Of a DNA stretch of 64,000 nt, positions 47,221 to 60,552 are shown piece after piece; the first letter of the stretch is position 1; every line of letters starts with the position of its first letter. The notes under the pieces were generated by a model. It searched no databases, was not told the DNA's origin, and saw only the letters and a list, made by a program, of their open reading frames with translations. The DNA lies in NCBI RefSeq assembly GCF_039555335.1, contig NC_092642.1:15529208-15593207 (forward strand), given 5' to 3'. Origin of the DNA: Amphiura filiformis (lineage: Eukaryota; Echinodermata; Ophiuroidea; Amphilepidida; Amphiuridae). The translations under genes and the position numbers were made by a program.

Positions 47221-47475
47221 ATTTGACCCCTATATGACCTATGACCTCAACACATTTTCACTCACCTGATGCTCCCTTACGCAGAGATTATTATCACTAG
47301 GTAATGTTTGACATTGAAATTTACTTTTATATACAAAGGAGAGCAATTTCCCCCATCGCTTAATCTAAATCAACAATGACCTCATTTGACACCTAGATGA
47401 CCTTTGACCTCAAATATCTCCACTCACGTATTGTCCTCCTACTCAAATATTATTATCACCAGGTTTGGATGACAT
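47221..47475. repeat. Degenerate tandem repeat with TGACCT motifs
   Basis: Two related units, about 47221-47310 and 47390-47475, each read TGACCTATGACCTCA or TGACCTTTGACCTCA, then CACTCAC, then ATTATTATCAC(T/C)AGGT. The second holds TGACCTTTGACCT at 47398-47410, a perfect DR1-type pair of nuclear receptor half-sites. In a repeat setting this may be coincidence. Confidence 0.6.
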
Positions 47476-48828
47476 GAGTAGGAAGCAGACACTGTTAGGG
47501 TACAAACACCCCTGCACATACACCCCACATACATGGATTGCTAAATGGTCTCGTGGCCTAAAAACAACCGACGTTCGCACCTTATAGTATAGATTAATTC
47601 ATTCATAGCTGAAAACCATGAACCCCAAAATAGCGCCTTTAAAGCCAAGAATTGAATGTTTACTGATAATATCCTTAGTAAACAAATTCAATCATTACTT
47701 AGGACCTATGCCCTAAAGCTTCATTCTAAGCTATTCTGGTTGTGACATATTTGTCATCATAAAAATAGACACAAATATTTGAAGGTGATATGTGCATCAA
47801 TAGCTTTTGGTCATCGTCGTGTTACCAGGAAATGTACATATTTCCAATATTCGGTGATCTTGCTTATTTATTAACACAGGTCTTCGATGTGAGGGATTCA
47901 ACTTTTACCATGTTTACTGCATGTTGCATGGTCAAACATGTTACATGTAGTTGAAAATTATCCACCACATATTAAGATAACAGACCACCACAGACAGACC
48001 ACTAGGAACATGAATAGAGCAAGATGTGTAAATTAAATATGTCATCATAACTCAGCAGGTAGCCATCTCACCAGAGATATTGGATCACATACCATACAAC
48101 ACACTGAAATACTGAACTACAACAAAGCATGTATGGTACCCGGTGTGTCTGCCCACATGATCCCATAGCCTGCCAAGATAAGTGTTCTAGTGAAGAGAAC
48201 CAGCAAAACTTCCTAATCTAGATTCAGAAAATTATTTTCCTAAAACATATACCTATTTCACCTTAACATGCAAAATCAACACAATATTTCTGATATATGC
48301 ACAGGCCAATTTTAGTATTTCTGTTTGTCATAACCATTTTGATAATTTTTTTGCAACATTTTTACAAGTTTCCGTTTTCTTCATGAATTACTTATAGAAA
48401 CAACAGAAAACAGAACCCAAACAATAAGTGCTGGGTTGCCGTTAGCACAACAACCCAGCACAAAAAATCCTAAAATTTGGGTCCATGTTTTCAGGGTTAC
48501 CTGTTTCTTATCTTTCGAAACATGTGTAAAATGAAAATGTTTCTCATTGGTATTACAAGAAACGGCAAAACTACATTGTTGTCATTGAGCGTTTTACACG
48601 GAACATAATTAATGCCATTGTTATTATGCACCTGTTATTCGATGGGTTGATGTCCGAGTGCAGTGGATGTGAGTGTTTTTTGAACGTATATCCAGAAAAT
48701 TGAACTATAATTATAAATGGGTGTATTTCGGGGATTGGTAAAACTACATTCTTTAAAATTCTTTTGTGCTTGAAATGTTAAAATGACTGAATTGATAAAT
48801 CTTATAGCAAAGCAAATAACGCGTAATG
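47476..48828. other. Intergenic stretch, nothing recognised
   Basis: AT-rich DNA without a supported gene, RNA or clear element. Confidence 0.55.
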
Positions 48829-48990
48829 GGGGGGGAGCGTCGTGGGTGAGGTACAGGGGTTGGTTGGTGCGGAGGTGGGTGTGCGTCAGGTGTGGGTGGG
48901 TGGTGGGGGGTGTATTATACTGTATGCCAGATGTGTAGGGGTGTGTGGGTGGGATGGAGTGAAGTGGGATGGAGTAGGGTGGAGTGGCGC
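48829..48990. repeat. G-rich, C-poor strand segment
   Basis: The plus strand carries GGGGGGGGAGCG, GGTTGGTTGGTGCGGAGGTGG, GGGTGGGTGGTGGGGGG and GGGATGGAGTAGGGTGGAG, almost free of C. The many runs of two to nine G suggest possible G-quadruplex folding. The proline/threonine-rich minus-strand frame is a by-product. Confidence 0.75.
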
Positions 48991-49291
48991 ACAAGCCTAT
49001 AATGCATTTTAGAACGTAAAATGTTCAAGCGAACACGGAGGCCAAAATTTTTGTTCGAAAAGTTTTTGAAATAAAATTTCCTTTCCCCTCGATGTAAATA
49101 ATTAGTGTCCTGGTCCTAGTAATTTCCATTCAAAACGAAGTATTTTGTATCAAATCATTTACGCGTGGCATGCATTGGTGATAACATCATTAAACAAATC
49201 AAAATAGTCGTCATCACGTCAGCAAAAGGTGATCAGCAGTATAAGCAATTAATAAGCTCAATCGTCATTGTATAACATTCGGCTTTTGAGA

Positions 49292-49531
49292 GCAGTTTTG
49301 GGACACTTTGACCTCTGAAATATCGGGGAAATTGCTGTAATTTATTATTATTAATTTATTTATTATTGTCACAATGCTATCATCAAAAATATTTAAATAA
49401 TCAATTTATTCAATAATAATGTTTTTGGGTTTGTTTTCATTCTTGTAAAACATTTTAGATTATATTTTGTACGCACAAAAACTTTCTGAATTTTCTCAAT
49501 AGGGCAGAGGGTCAGAGTGTCCCAAAACTGC
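49292..49531. mobile_element. MITE, 240 bp with 26-bp inverted ends
   Basis: GCAGTTTTGGGACACTTTGA then CCTCTG at the left pairs with CAGAGGGTCAGAGTGTCCCA then AAACTGC at the right. There are two mismatches and one single-base difference. The centre is AT-rich and non-coding. A clear target duplication is not seen. Confidence 0.75.
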
Positions 49532-49708
49532 AAAAACTGTCCCACAATGCATTGCAAACTTCCAATGCCGATCGGGCTTATTGGCTCTCCCTCAAATCCG
49601 GTCGAAGTAACTTTTTTGTCAGGTCATTGACCGTGGTCAGGACGGATCCGGAAATGTAAGAGTAAACTACGTATACGAAAGTGGTTGTATACGATTGTCC
49701 GGACACGC

Positions 49709-49908
49709 ACTATGGACCACAATAGCCCCATCCCAATGGCATAGTCCAATAACCTCAATTACATAATCATAGTGCAACATTTGACCTCAAGTTGCAGAGT
49801 ATAAGTTTGTGTACCCAAATTTTCAAAGGTCATTCAATGAATATGCAACTGTATTGGAGTTTCAGAAATGTGCCCTGGTAGATGAGCTTATTGTGGATCC
49901 TAGTGACG
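49709..49908 (-). repeat. Dispersed repeat, inverted copy of 17486-17694
   Basis: Blocks ACTATGGACCACAATAG, TTGACCTCAAGTTGCAGAGT, ATTTTCAAAGGTCATTCAAT and GTGGATCCTAGTG are the reverse complement of the 17.5-kb copy. Confidence 0.75.
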
Positions 49909-52900
49909 GTTGATGCTGAGGTAGCGACACGACCTGCATTTGAAGTCAACCCTGGAAAAGAAACATCCTGATTAACTCCACTTACAAGTCTATTACACAG
50001 AGTTAGCGTCACACTTTCATCTCCTATCTTATAAGTAAGACATTTAAACCAATAGCGAGTGCTATATCATGTGTAAGAGATAGCGACCTCATCTGCGTCA
50101 ATTTTCTATCTCGACATCCTCATCCCCGAGTCCGCATGTCCATATTAGTCCATCCATTATCTATATAAGGAGTTGGCACACGCCACCATACACCAACATA
50201 ATACATGCTTAGCATTCTCGGTGGAGCAGATACCGTGGTACGATTAAGAAATCAAACGCAAAAACGAGAGAGGGATATTGTTGGCCTTTATGAGCCGGGT
50301 TTCCCCTTGTCATCATCAGCATCAACATCACCCTGGGAAAAAAAGAGTCAAAATTGACCGCCGGCTCATCTTACAACTTGAGGCTTTACTGAGGCAAATA
50401 TAGAACCCGGTCCCTACCCTTTTGAATCATATTCCGGCTGACACGGAGATTATAATACCCGGAGTGCGTCGAGAGTACCTTTGTGGTGCTCCACCGGGTA
50501 TAAACGGGAACCTACGCAGGTAAGAACAGTTTTGACGTATTTTAATTATACTGTCGTATGACGTAACTTAACATACTAACTTTCCGTTTTTTGTAACTCC
50601 GGTCAAAATAACTCTATTGACATTTGATATGATGTGGATATACTTGTCATTACATGAAATCTATGTTTGATGGCATTTGGCGTAGGTGTGTAGTCAGATA
50701 CACGTTATGGAACATTTTGAATTCGATAACGAACTACCATCAGCTGAGATGATGCACTGGACTCTGCGGATAATTTATGCGTTTATTTTTACATACCTAA
50801 TTACACCTCATCCTTCAAGTTAATAACCACGTCAATCTATTGCTTTGATTTAAACTCACAAATAGTTCAGCATTTTATAACGTGTGATTGAATAGACCAC
50901 AGAATTAGTTCTGTGGAATAGACAGATGTAAATTATGCCAATTGCACTTTTAACAAAAATAGAAAAAGACATGCATGCAATGGATGCTCATTTGTCATAG
51001 TTCTCGCGGTCGACATGGCAAATACTACAATAAAAATATGGTGATATATGATGGGCTGCTTCTTATAGCTCATTAATTTTCATCTTCAATTGGTACGGTC
51101 GTACATTGAAGTCAGTTCTAATTTTATTTGATTATTGTAATCTGATATGACACGGCTGTGCATCTTTATCACCAAGTTGACAATCTTCTTGCTGTCACCC
51201 ATAGCTATGACAGTTCACGCGTCAGATTTTGAGTTTTATAAGGCCTTCGTTTTATTGAACTAGATTTTGATGCATTCATTACTTCAGTTGTGTGGGAATA
51301 ATGTCCTTTATAATTATATACATACTCCCTACACATTGTACGTGAAACATTTTTATATCATTTGATTTTGCTCTGGATTTTGATAAAATTATTATAGGGA
51401 TGTTCAGATGTTTTTTTGCTGCTACATGACAATCGTCTCCGCGCCGGGCGTTTCGTTTGTCATCTCTGCTCCTCCGATATGCATAATTGTCTCATTTACA
51501 ATGTGTTTTGGATGGTGGGATCGTCGAATGTCGCATGCTTTTCGGTTTCGGTAAAACAGCAATTTCGTCGACTATCCGAATGAAGTAACATATGATGTTT
51601 ATTTGAAGCCGTGTCAACACTAATATTTGTTTATATGACTTCATTTACAAGTGACCAAATTACAAGAACAATAATGTCCAATTAAATGACATCCATTTGC
51701 ATGTAAGACAAGATAGCGACTCGAGTATGATTGACCACTGAGTTGACCGATGACCTTTGAACTTTCATTCAAAGTAACTCGATCCTAACTTGGCCGATGA
51801 CAATGATACATAATTAGAACACTAGATCTAACCATATGGTTCTCTTCATGCTAATGTTTAAAAGTATGTTTTGACGTCAATGGTATATGACCTCATTAAC
51901 CCTGTCTTGGCTTGACCTTCAAATTGTAACTTAACCAGGTTTAAGGTCACGGATAACTCTGTCTTTTAGCTTTGATATCGTATACCGGTACCATACCATT
52001 GACCGTCTGTTGTTTGTGAGGGACGACCATGATCATGATAATCAATTATTAGATTAGGGCCTATACACTCTAAAGGTTACTCTTCATGAAGGGGCTAAGG
52101 CAAAGCATGCATATGGTTTAGATTTCATTTTATTCACCATGTTTCAACCATCAACCAATTAATATTAGGTCTAATTCAGGATTAATTGACATATATGGAA
52201 AGGTTTCTATACAAAAACGATTCTCTTATAAACCATCATGCGCACAGTTTCCACCTCGATACACATGAGCACACATTTTCGTCCAAGAGCTCTCAAGCAA
52301 GCAGTGAATTGTCTCCACACAGTCTTTGATCACAATACACGGTTGAGTGCATAGCATCGTAAGAGCTGTGGAGCTTCTAGCTGAAAAATGGGCCTCGTTG
52401 ATTGGTTTTTGTCGAAACCTCAAGTGTTCCCTTCATCCAATCAGATTTTTGTTTATATCAAACGAAAGCTAACACTTCCCCTAAAAACACTTTTCGTTAC
52501 CAGGTCAACAGATAACGCAATTCAATGTTATAGCAAAGCGAATGTTGTAAATCTGTTGAAAACTACCTATCCAAGTACATTTTTTGACCAAAATGTAGGT
52601 TTTGAAAGTCATAACCTCAAGTGCTCCTTACAATATTTTTCAAATTTTATGTCACTAAATGAAAAAGCACACATATATTGTCCATATACTAGCGTCATTA
52701 TAGAATGAGCTTTAAATTGCAAATCTTGTGCAAAAATTTACTATTTTCGCCTGTTTTGCCTGTGTTGTAAATTCAATGAACTATGACTTTGCTAAAGAGC
52801 GCTTACAAATTAATATGATTGTATTCTCAATAAATTCCCGTTCTCAAAATGCTCGAAACTGCAGACTTTCTGGATTAAATAAATAACCAACATTGTATTT

Positions 52901-55900
52901 TTGTCGCTTCTGATATAGCGTGCAAACACGTTTTGGAACACAGTTTGACATCACTTAGAACGTGCTTCCCAAAACGCTCATTGATGCTAGCTGTGTTTTC
53001 AACATTATTATAACGATGGGGGTAGCACTTCAATTTATGCCATCCAAATAACAAAAAGAATTGTCCTTTTAGATAATGTTCATTTGAACTTTCTGAATTG
53101 AAAGCCATTGCACTATCAATAAGACATCTTTGAAATGAATGAGACACGGAAACAAATCTGCCGATTTCAGTGATGTTGATTTGGTTGCCATGGTAACAGA
53201 AATGCCAAAATAATGACTCGTTGTACGAGCAAGTTGAGTGAACTTGTGTCGTGTATATGAATGGGTAGTCTTGTTGTAGGCCTATTCTTGGTTTTGGCAT
53301 TCGTCCCGGAATGTTTTTCAGAATTTTAAACATGACTTCGCAGGCCTATTTTTGAAAAGAATAGAAAAGAATAGATTAAAATCGCTCAAAATAGTAAAAT
53401 AATGTCTCCAAAACCTGAACTATTTTATCATACACATATTTTAAAATGATATTTGATAGGCCCTATCAAACTTGAAATTCACCTTGACCGTGTTGACCAT
53501 AGAAACACTTGTTTCATTTTAAAACCTTACTGACATATAATACACAATTAAAACCATGGAAAATATCGACTGGAAATAATTTAATGACTTTAGATGAAAA
53601 TGTAGTGAAGAGAGATGAGTGGTTTTGGGAAAATCCCACGCCTTTCAAATAAGTCATCCCATAAAAATGTTGAAAAAATACATTTTTGGAAAGTCCATGA
53701 AAATTTATATATATACATATGATTGCAATCATGCCTACATAGTTTAGTGGTTTTTCATTCTTGGTGTCGAAATTTTTAATTCTATTAATTCGATATTTAA
53801 TTATAGCTCATCCCTTTTACTGTTATGATTGCGACTTTCAGGAGCTAAATGTAAAATGCATTCAAATGAGTAGAAACAAGCCTAGTATTGGTTCTGTGGG
53901 TCTTGAAGTATTGATAAAAGTTTAAATAATGTTTTATAGTGTTTTTTACTTACCGCTTTTTAAAGCTAGCTAAATATATATAATGACGGGTGTCGAAAAG
54001 GCAGACGAGAGAACTGAAATTCTTATAATTAATTTTAATTGTCAAAACTTTTCATCATTTTGAAATATAATAATATTTCAAATCTGTACAAGAACACACA
54101 CATAAATAAGTGATTTAAATGCCTAGTACTAGTAGTAGTTCTGTTGTACTTAAAAAGGTCTAGAATACCTGCAATTTGGCAAGATTTGTACATGAAAAAA
54201 AGTGTAGATTCCGGCGTGTTTTGGTAATGATGCATGAGGCATGAGGGAAAGTTGCTTTGCTTATGGGTCACGACCCGCAACCTGTAAGAATGTCTGACAC
54301 ATTATAAAACCATTGATATCTTATTCATCATGTAGGTATGTCAATGAAAGTATGATGTTTTCAACAACATTGCAATTGACCTTGTCCCCAATTGAACTCT
54401 GATTTGTAGATTTATTTGAGGGTTTCTTTGGGGTTTGCGCTTAAAAAGACATTGCACGCGGTTTGTTGGCTCAAACTGGATCAGTCACTGAATGGTGAAG
54501 ATGGAACTATTTCAGTGTTCCGAAATTTTTGGGAAAAGCCGGGTGAGTAGCGAAAAAAGTTCAATTTGTTTTTTCTGTTAGAAAGTTGCTTCAAGTTTGT
54601 GTTAACATGATGCTGGGGAGTTTGAAACAACCAAACCAGTTGATGTTCAATTTAATACATTTTAGTTTACGCAGATTCCAATCATTTGGTAATTAATTTG
54701 GTTTATTTTACCATCCGGAGGAGGTTAGTTTTGCTCGCATTGGATTGTGTTGTAAAAATGGTGGATTTCAGAGAAGCAATCGTATTCAAAAATAATAAAA
54801 TACATGGATACTGGACATTACTGGCTAAAATACTCATTAGTTCCGTTAAAGAATAAATGGGTTTTTTTAAATGGTCACAAATAAAAAGTTCTGATTTCTT
54901 AAACAGAACCTTATCATATTTTAAAACATTAGGAATACGAGGAAGTTGTTTCGTCGAAATATTTAAATAATTTTGTTAGTTAAGAACCAATCGGGCAAAC
55001 TATAACATTTATTTAAATAAACTATTTTTGAACTTTTAATAAAGTTATAAGACCACTTTTATTAAAGGTAAGACCACTTTTATTAAAGTTAAGACTTAGA
55101 AATACCCTTAGCCTAGAAAGGATAGACTGGTAGCTCCTGGTATGTTGTCATTTCGATGTCTGTGCTGGGGTTGAAAAATAGAATATATAGTAATGATATA
55201 ATGGAGAAGGGGGTTATCCGCTCTGTGTGGTGGTGGATCCCCATTACGCCCATGGCGCTTACCGCTATATATAGCAAAAAAACAAAAAAACAAAAAAAGA
55301 AGAAAAAAACCACACCAACATATCCTAAACGCTTTTTGAAATTTTGGTTTATAGCAACATATTGTTGGTACAGTAAGACATATTGTACATGAAATATCTG
55401 AATGTCCCTGTAACTTACATTTGAGTTGTACCATGGTTGGTAAATAAGTTAAGTAAGATATTTCAAGAAGCAAAGTGCATGTACAGTACGATACATAACT
55501 TTGTTATCGATGGAACACCCGTCCCGATAGATAGTTTCTATCTTTGACATTTGTAGAAAGGTGACAGTTAGACAGTTGCAGTGGCAGTTATTATATTATC
55601 GGTTTACATGCCATCAACTACAGATACATTTGCATTGAAGCAGAATAATTATACTTTAATTGGCAAATTATCGCAAGAGAAATTTGAGCGATGTTTTCAG
55701 GAAATATTTACTGTGTCTTTCTGTTACCACTCCTAATAAGTGTGGCATATAATACATACAGTACCGTCTATAATGCTTTATGAATGCAAAGATACAAGCA
55801 GAAACAAACCACAGTGGAACAAAACCCAAAGAAAGCGAATTTAAATTATGGTCTAGTACATGGAAAGACTTCGAAATAAAAACGGTTCCACAAACGTTTT

Positions 55901-56067
55901 AAGTTTATGCTACTCTGACCCTTACCTGAAGATAGGATGTTCCATCTAACGGCGCGGCAGCACTGTATCTCATTTGGATGCAGGCTTTTGTGTGGCCCTC
56001 ATGGTACACCGTACATGTAGACTGGGATATGGGTTGGGAGGGCAGATTCATGTGAATTGTGAATAAA
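49909..56067. other. Intergenic stretch, no gene recognised
   Basis: Six kilobases without supported coding sequence. Open frames of up to about 150 codons (for example on the minus strand at 52875-53333) lack recognisable motifs, splice context or compositional signs of coding. Minor features: a two-unit repeat AAGACCACTTTTATTAAAG at about 55049-55093 and an A-rich AAAAAAAC run at about 55277-55306. Confidence 0.55.
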
Positions 56068-56089
56068 ATCATAGATTATAATCTATGAT
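56068..56089. other. Perfect 22-bp palindrome
   Basis: The 22 bases from 56068 (ATCATAGATTA followed by its exact reverse complement) form a perfect inverted repeat with no loop. This could be chance in AT-rich DNA. Confidence 0.6.
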
Positions 56090-57740
56090 AAAATCTAGGT
56101 ATTTATTTATTTTTTGTGATACTTGAAGAATATATCAAATTTCACATATTATTGCATCATGACATCTAGGCTTATGTTGTATCTATTGGATGAAAGCACC
56201 GGAAAAGGCGCTGGTATAAAATTAAAAAAGTGACAAATTCCCTCTTGCACAAAACAAAGAAAAAGTTCGTTATGGCTAATTAAATGTTTCTGAGTATTGG
56301 CTTCTATTGTGTGATTAATGGGACATATAGAGGTACAATGAGATTTACTCTACGACATGAAATGAAGCATATCAACTATCACATTATTCAGCGTATATAG
56401 CCACACGCAAAAGGTGCAAGTTCACGAACGCCTAAATATGTTAACTTGCTTTTAAAGTGTATCATGACTTGACAAATGTCGAGTTATGTCAAAGTCATGA
56501 AAATTCGCTTCTTAAATGTTTTACATAAAAACAAAATACTACAACGACATTTAAAAAATGTTTTCAAAATGTTAGTGTAAAATACTTTTATTTGGTAAGC
56601 ACTTTTGTCAACACTTAAATAATATTTTCACTGATTAGGCTATGTTTGAATAATATGTTGCAAGTTTTCAAAGTATTTTTCAATGTTACTAAAACGTTTT
56701 ATACTCGTCTTGTATTATGATTATTTGGATTTGAGTTTGGGACAATTTGATATAAAAATCTAAAAGAAAAAAGATAGCGATCATATAAATTATGAATCAT
56801 AATATTATGTATTTAGGCCTAAGTGAGGAATCAGGACGCCATGTTAGTAGTATATCGTACTTTTAGTTGCTGTCTCGTATTGGGAAAACATAACTAGTTC
56901 ATTTATACAAATGTGTCTGATAATATGGTCATTAGCTCGTAATATCATTTTTGGTGGCTTTGAAAAGAGCCGTTTAATAATGACAACCTACGCGCATATT
57001 GCTTTTTTTGACTGAGAATATGTTCTATGCGCACAACGAGTGGGCTTAATAGCTCTTAATAGACAATAATAAAACATATTATCATTATAAATAGCATGAA
57101 AACTAAATCATATAGAACTAAAATAAGTCCATGTGAGATTTCAATGTGGAATAGGGGCTAGATGTACATGTTATTAAAGTGGTGTTTTTATAGAGCCTGA
57201 AGCATTGCTTTAAGCCGCGAACACTCTCTTTTTCACCAGTCCTTTCAAAATCTCTCACGAAACCATCCATATATTGCACTTTTTGATGAGTAGAATGTTT
57301 GTTTCAACAGCAAGAGCCGAGTAATTAGATTTCTCACAAAATTAGATTTCTCGCAAATCTTAGAAAAACGAATGATAGGATATAAAGACCTTTAGTGTAT
57401 TTGCTTCTGAAGCACGTCTCAGTTCACAGCAGGTTGAGTCTTCGTGCCAATGTATTGCTCTTAGCGTTTGGTAAATTCTGTAACGGTGTTTATGCAATGT
57501 ACAGTGTCTGTCTGGTGATGATAAATTGTGCTATGTTTGAGAATATTGAGGATGAGCACAGATCCTGGGATGAGTAAGCATAGAGGATGAATTAGTGTTT
57601 GGTAATCAACATTAATTGTCCCAACCACTTTTAAGGAATTACCTGAAACTATAATTCACAAAACCTCCCGTTACCATGGTTACTTGAGCGATGAGCATCA
57701 GTTAAATTTTATGCTGCACTTTTGAAGCATCAAAAAGGTT
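56090..57740. other. Intergenic stretch, nothing recognised
   Basis: AT-rich, with no open frame above about 60 codons and no element ends found until the hAT-type MITE at 57741. Confidence 0.55.
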
Positions 57741-57920
57741 CAGTGGCGTAGCGTCATAGGGACACGTGGGGGGGTGCCCCCAATCGATCTGAAATCTTTA
57801 AAAATCCCAAAGGAAAATTGTCGAAAAACGGCCCGGGCCCCCCACCCAATCAGATCCGGTGCGCCCCTCCCCTAATCATGGTCGGTGCCCCCCAATGTGA
57901 TGACCCACGCTACGCCACTG
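57741..57920. mobile_element. hAT-type MITE with perfect 8-bp target duplication
   Basis: The ends are CAGTGGCGTAGCGT at the left and ACGCTACGCCACTG at the right, 14 bp of perfect inverted repeat. The element is flanked directly by AAAAGGTT at 57733-57740 and again at 57921-57928. An 8-bp duplication plus CAGTGGCGTA-type termini is diagnostic of the hAT superfamily. The 180-bp interior is rich in C and G runs (GGGGGGGTGCCCCC, GGGCCCCCCACCC) with no coding capacity. The unmutated duplication suggests recent insertion. Confidence 0.93.
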
Positions 57921-59898
57921 AAAAGGTTTGATAGGACCCGGGTTATATAGCAAATTTCAATGTGTCGGTTATCTCAAAACAGCGTAATTGGGTCACATCA
58001 TGCTTCGTCAAAGGTTAAGTACGGTACGTTACGCTCCGTGACCATGTGACATGACGTTTGCGCTAAACGTTACGTTACGTTACATAAGGTTATGTTATTT
58101 TATTCTAAACTTTGTTATTTTATTTCATACTTCGTTTGAAATAGTTTTTTTTTCTTCCTTATTTTTGTAATTTTTCTTCCTCATGCTATACTGCTACTCC
58201 TACTACAAATGTGCTGTTTCTACTGTTTCTATGTGTCATTTCTTTATTAGTCTTGGATGTTTGTATGTGTGACACAATGAAGTAGGGTTCTGCAATTTTT
58301 GTTCGCAAAATTGAAGGAACATTAAGTCAAACCAAACGTCTAACCTGCTTTTTATTTCTCATACACGCGATTTTGATGGAATCATATCAAGCATTTAGGC
58401 CTATAATGCCATACTAAAATGCCCAATTTCCAACAAACGTTAAATAATAATAAAAGAATTAAGGTCAAATACATCCTCAGTTTGAAACCAATTTATTATA
58501 TTTCACAAAATCTATCCCTGCTGTTTAAATGACAGGACTCTTTGAACCACACATTAAAAGTCAAACGGTAAAAGCCCAATTCGGTTTTAAATTAAATTAA
58601 CAAGGCTCATCCAAATAGGCAGACACAGTATGTTTGGGCAACTTTGAGCGCACAAAAGACATTTTGAACGATAATGATCCAAGATATTTCTTTGAACGCA
58701 AGTTTGATAGTGTATCAATTTCACGTAAATTGTCATAACTGAATTAAGTGATGCAGTGTTGCCATGGCAATGTCCCAATTATCTCACTGGTATCTAGTTT
58801 ATGGAAACAAAAGGGAAACTCAAAAAATGGAGGAATAAATACGACATAATGACCATATGATGTCATTGGAATAAGTAGCTCTTACAGATATTAAACAAAA
58901 AGTGGATAATCAGTAGCCTTTGGATAGCCACAGTAAAGGAAAGTAAGATCTAACCCACTGCTAATTAAAGTACAGATATAATATCGAAGTAAGCAATCCT
59001 TTCCGCCTACAGGGTCAATGCAGTCTCTGCAACCTTACGTTTGACAATGTATTATGGTTCAGCCATCTCCAAATTACATCCATGCTGCCACGCATTGCTC
59101 TTTCAAACTCTTACTTCCGTCACGCGGGTCATGAGTTATGATATTCACAAAATTTAAGAAAATGAATTTTGTTTCACTACACTCTCAGATATAAAGGTTC
59201 TGTAAAAGGCCTTCAAGAACCCCTTTTGCCCTCTATAGGAAACCCTCAAGACAAAAGTTCTTGAATTGCAAGACCCCTTTTAAGTCCTTTAAAGGTCAGG
59301 TCTATTGCAAAAACAAGTTTATCTCTATTTGAAGAGAATAATTATTACATTACAAGTTGACACTAGTTGCAATTTTTTATGCGTATTTCTCCTGAAAAAA
59401 GAGAAATTATGTGGGTAAATTCGGGCTCGTACGTGTTCTTCCCCCGTTTGAAGCGAAATTAATTTTCAAGGCAGCGGGCTACGACGTAAGTAAATGAAGC
59501 GGAAACTATATCATGCTCTCATTTACTTGTGTGACAAGTTTGACATTAGCAACAATAAGTTGTACTATTATTTACCATAACAATGCTGCATAACAATATG
59601 CAGAATATTGTTCTCATTTCGGAAACAAAGCCCACACAGTATTGTTACTATGCGTTTGCTTTGTAATATTTCATCCAACTGATATCGCACAGGGAAATCA
59701 GATACATGAGTTTGTGGACGTTTATATGCTCAGATGATCACGATGAAATTCTAAGCTCAAATTATTTATTTATTTTTTAGGCCTAATATTTCTCATGATA
59801 TTGATATACATATTGTAATATCACAATTTACTAATATATAAAAAAGAAGCGGCTGATTTTATCCATATGTTTAAAAACCATTAAATTTGAAATACTTA
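57921..59898. other. Intergenic stretch, little recognised
   Basis: It contains an ACGTTACGTTACGTTAC short repeat at about 58067-58083 and the relative of the 7.3-kb dispersed repeat at about 59581-59690. No gene is supported. Confidence 0.55.
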
Positions 59899-60552
59899 AG
59901 GGCTGGGGTATGAACGTTTGGACAGTATTTATTTTGGGACATTAGAGCACATCAGACATATCGAATTGCATTCTGAATGCGGAGAATGTCTTTCTGATGT
60001 CAAATAATTTTGATTTTTTGAAATTCGCAATATAATACACATTTTATGGCAAATCATTAAAAATTGATATTTTTGATATTTAACAGTACTCGAAGTAAAC
60101 TTTATAAATCTGATGATTTATACTTAAAGAGTATGTAGGTGGAATGAAAAGCCGACGATCAATTGAAAATTTTGACCTTTCGTATTGAAGATGTGGATTT
60201 TTTTTTCCAAAACACCAAAATAAATTAGGTCTTTTTGGGAAAAAAATCCATATCTTCAATATGAAAGGTCAACATTTTCAATTGACCGTCGGCTTTTCCT
60301 CCCAGCTACATACACTTTACGAATATATCATTAGATTTATATAATTTACTTCGAGGACTGTTATATATCAAAATTTGAAAAATATCAAATTTTTATAATT
60401 TGTCATAAAATTTGTATTATATTGTGATTTTCAAAAATGAAAATTATTTGATATCAGAAAGACATGCTTCGTATTCAGAATGCAATTCGATAGGTCTGAG
60501 GTGCTCTCATGTCCCACAAAATACTGTCGAAACCCAATAAACGCTCATTTTA
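59899..60552. mobile_element. Large palindromic (foldback) element, complete copy, about 650 bp
   Basis: The whole element is one imperfect inverted repeat centred near 60218. The left outer arm (GAACGTTTGGACAGTATTTA, TTAGAGCACATCAGACATAT, CGAATTGCATTCTGAATGCG) matches the reverse complement of the right outer arm (CGTATTCAGAATGCAATTCG, GGTGCTCTCATGTCCCAC, ATACTGTCGAAACC). The inner arms pair ACCTTTCGTATTGAAGAT with ATCTTCAATATGAAAGGT. It contains no gene. A second, truncated copy is at 41040-41460. Confidence 0.88.

Noticed and set aside
52875..53333. 152-codon minus-strand frame, the longest unexplained one in the right half
   Set aside because: Composition is not coding-like, there is no domain and no repeat relation, and no splice context supports it.
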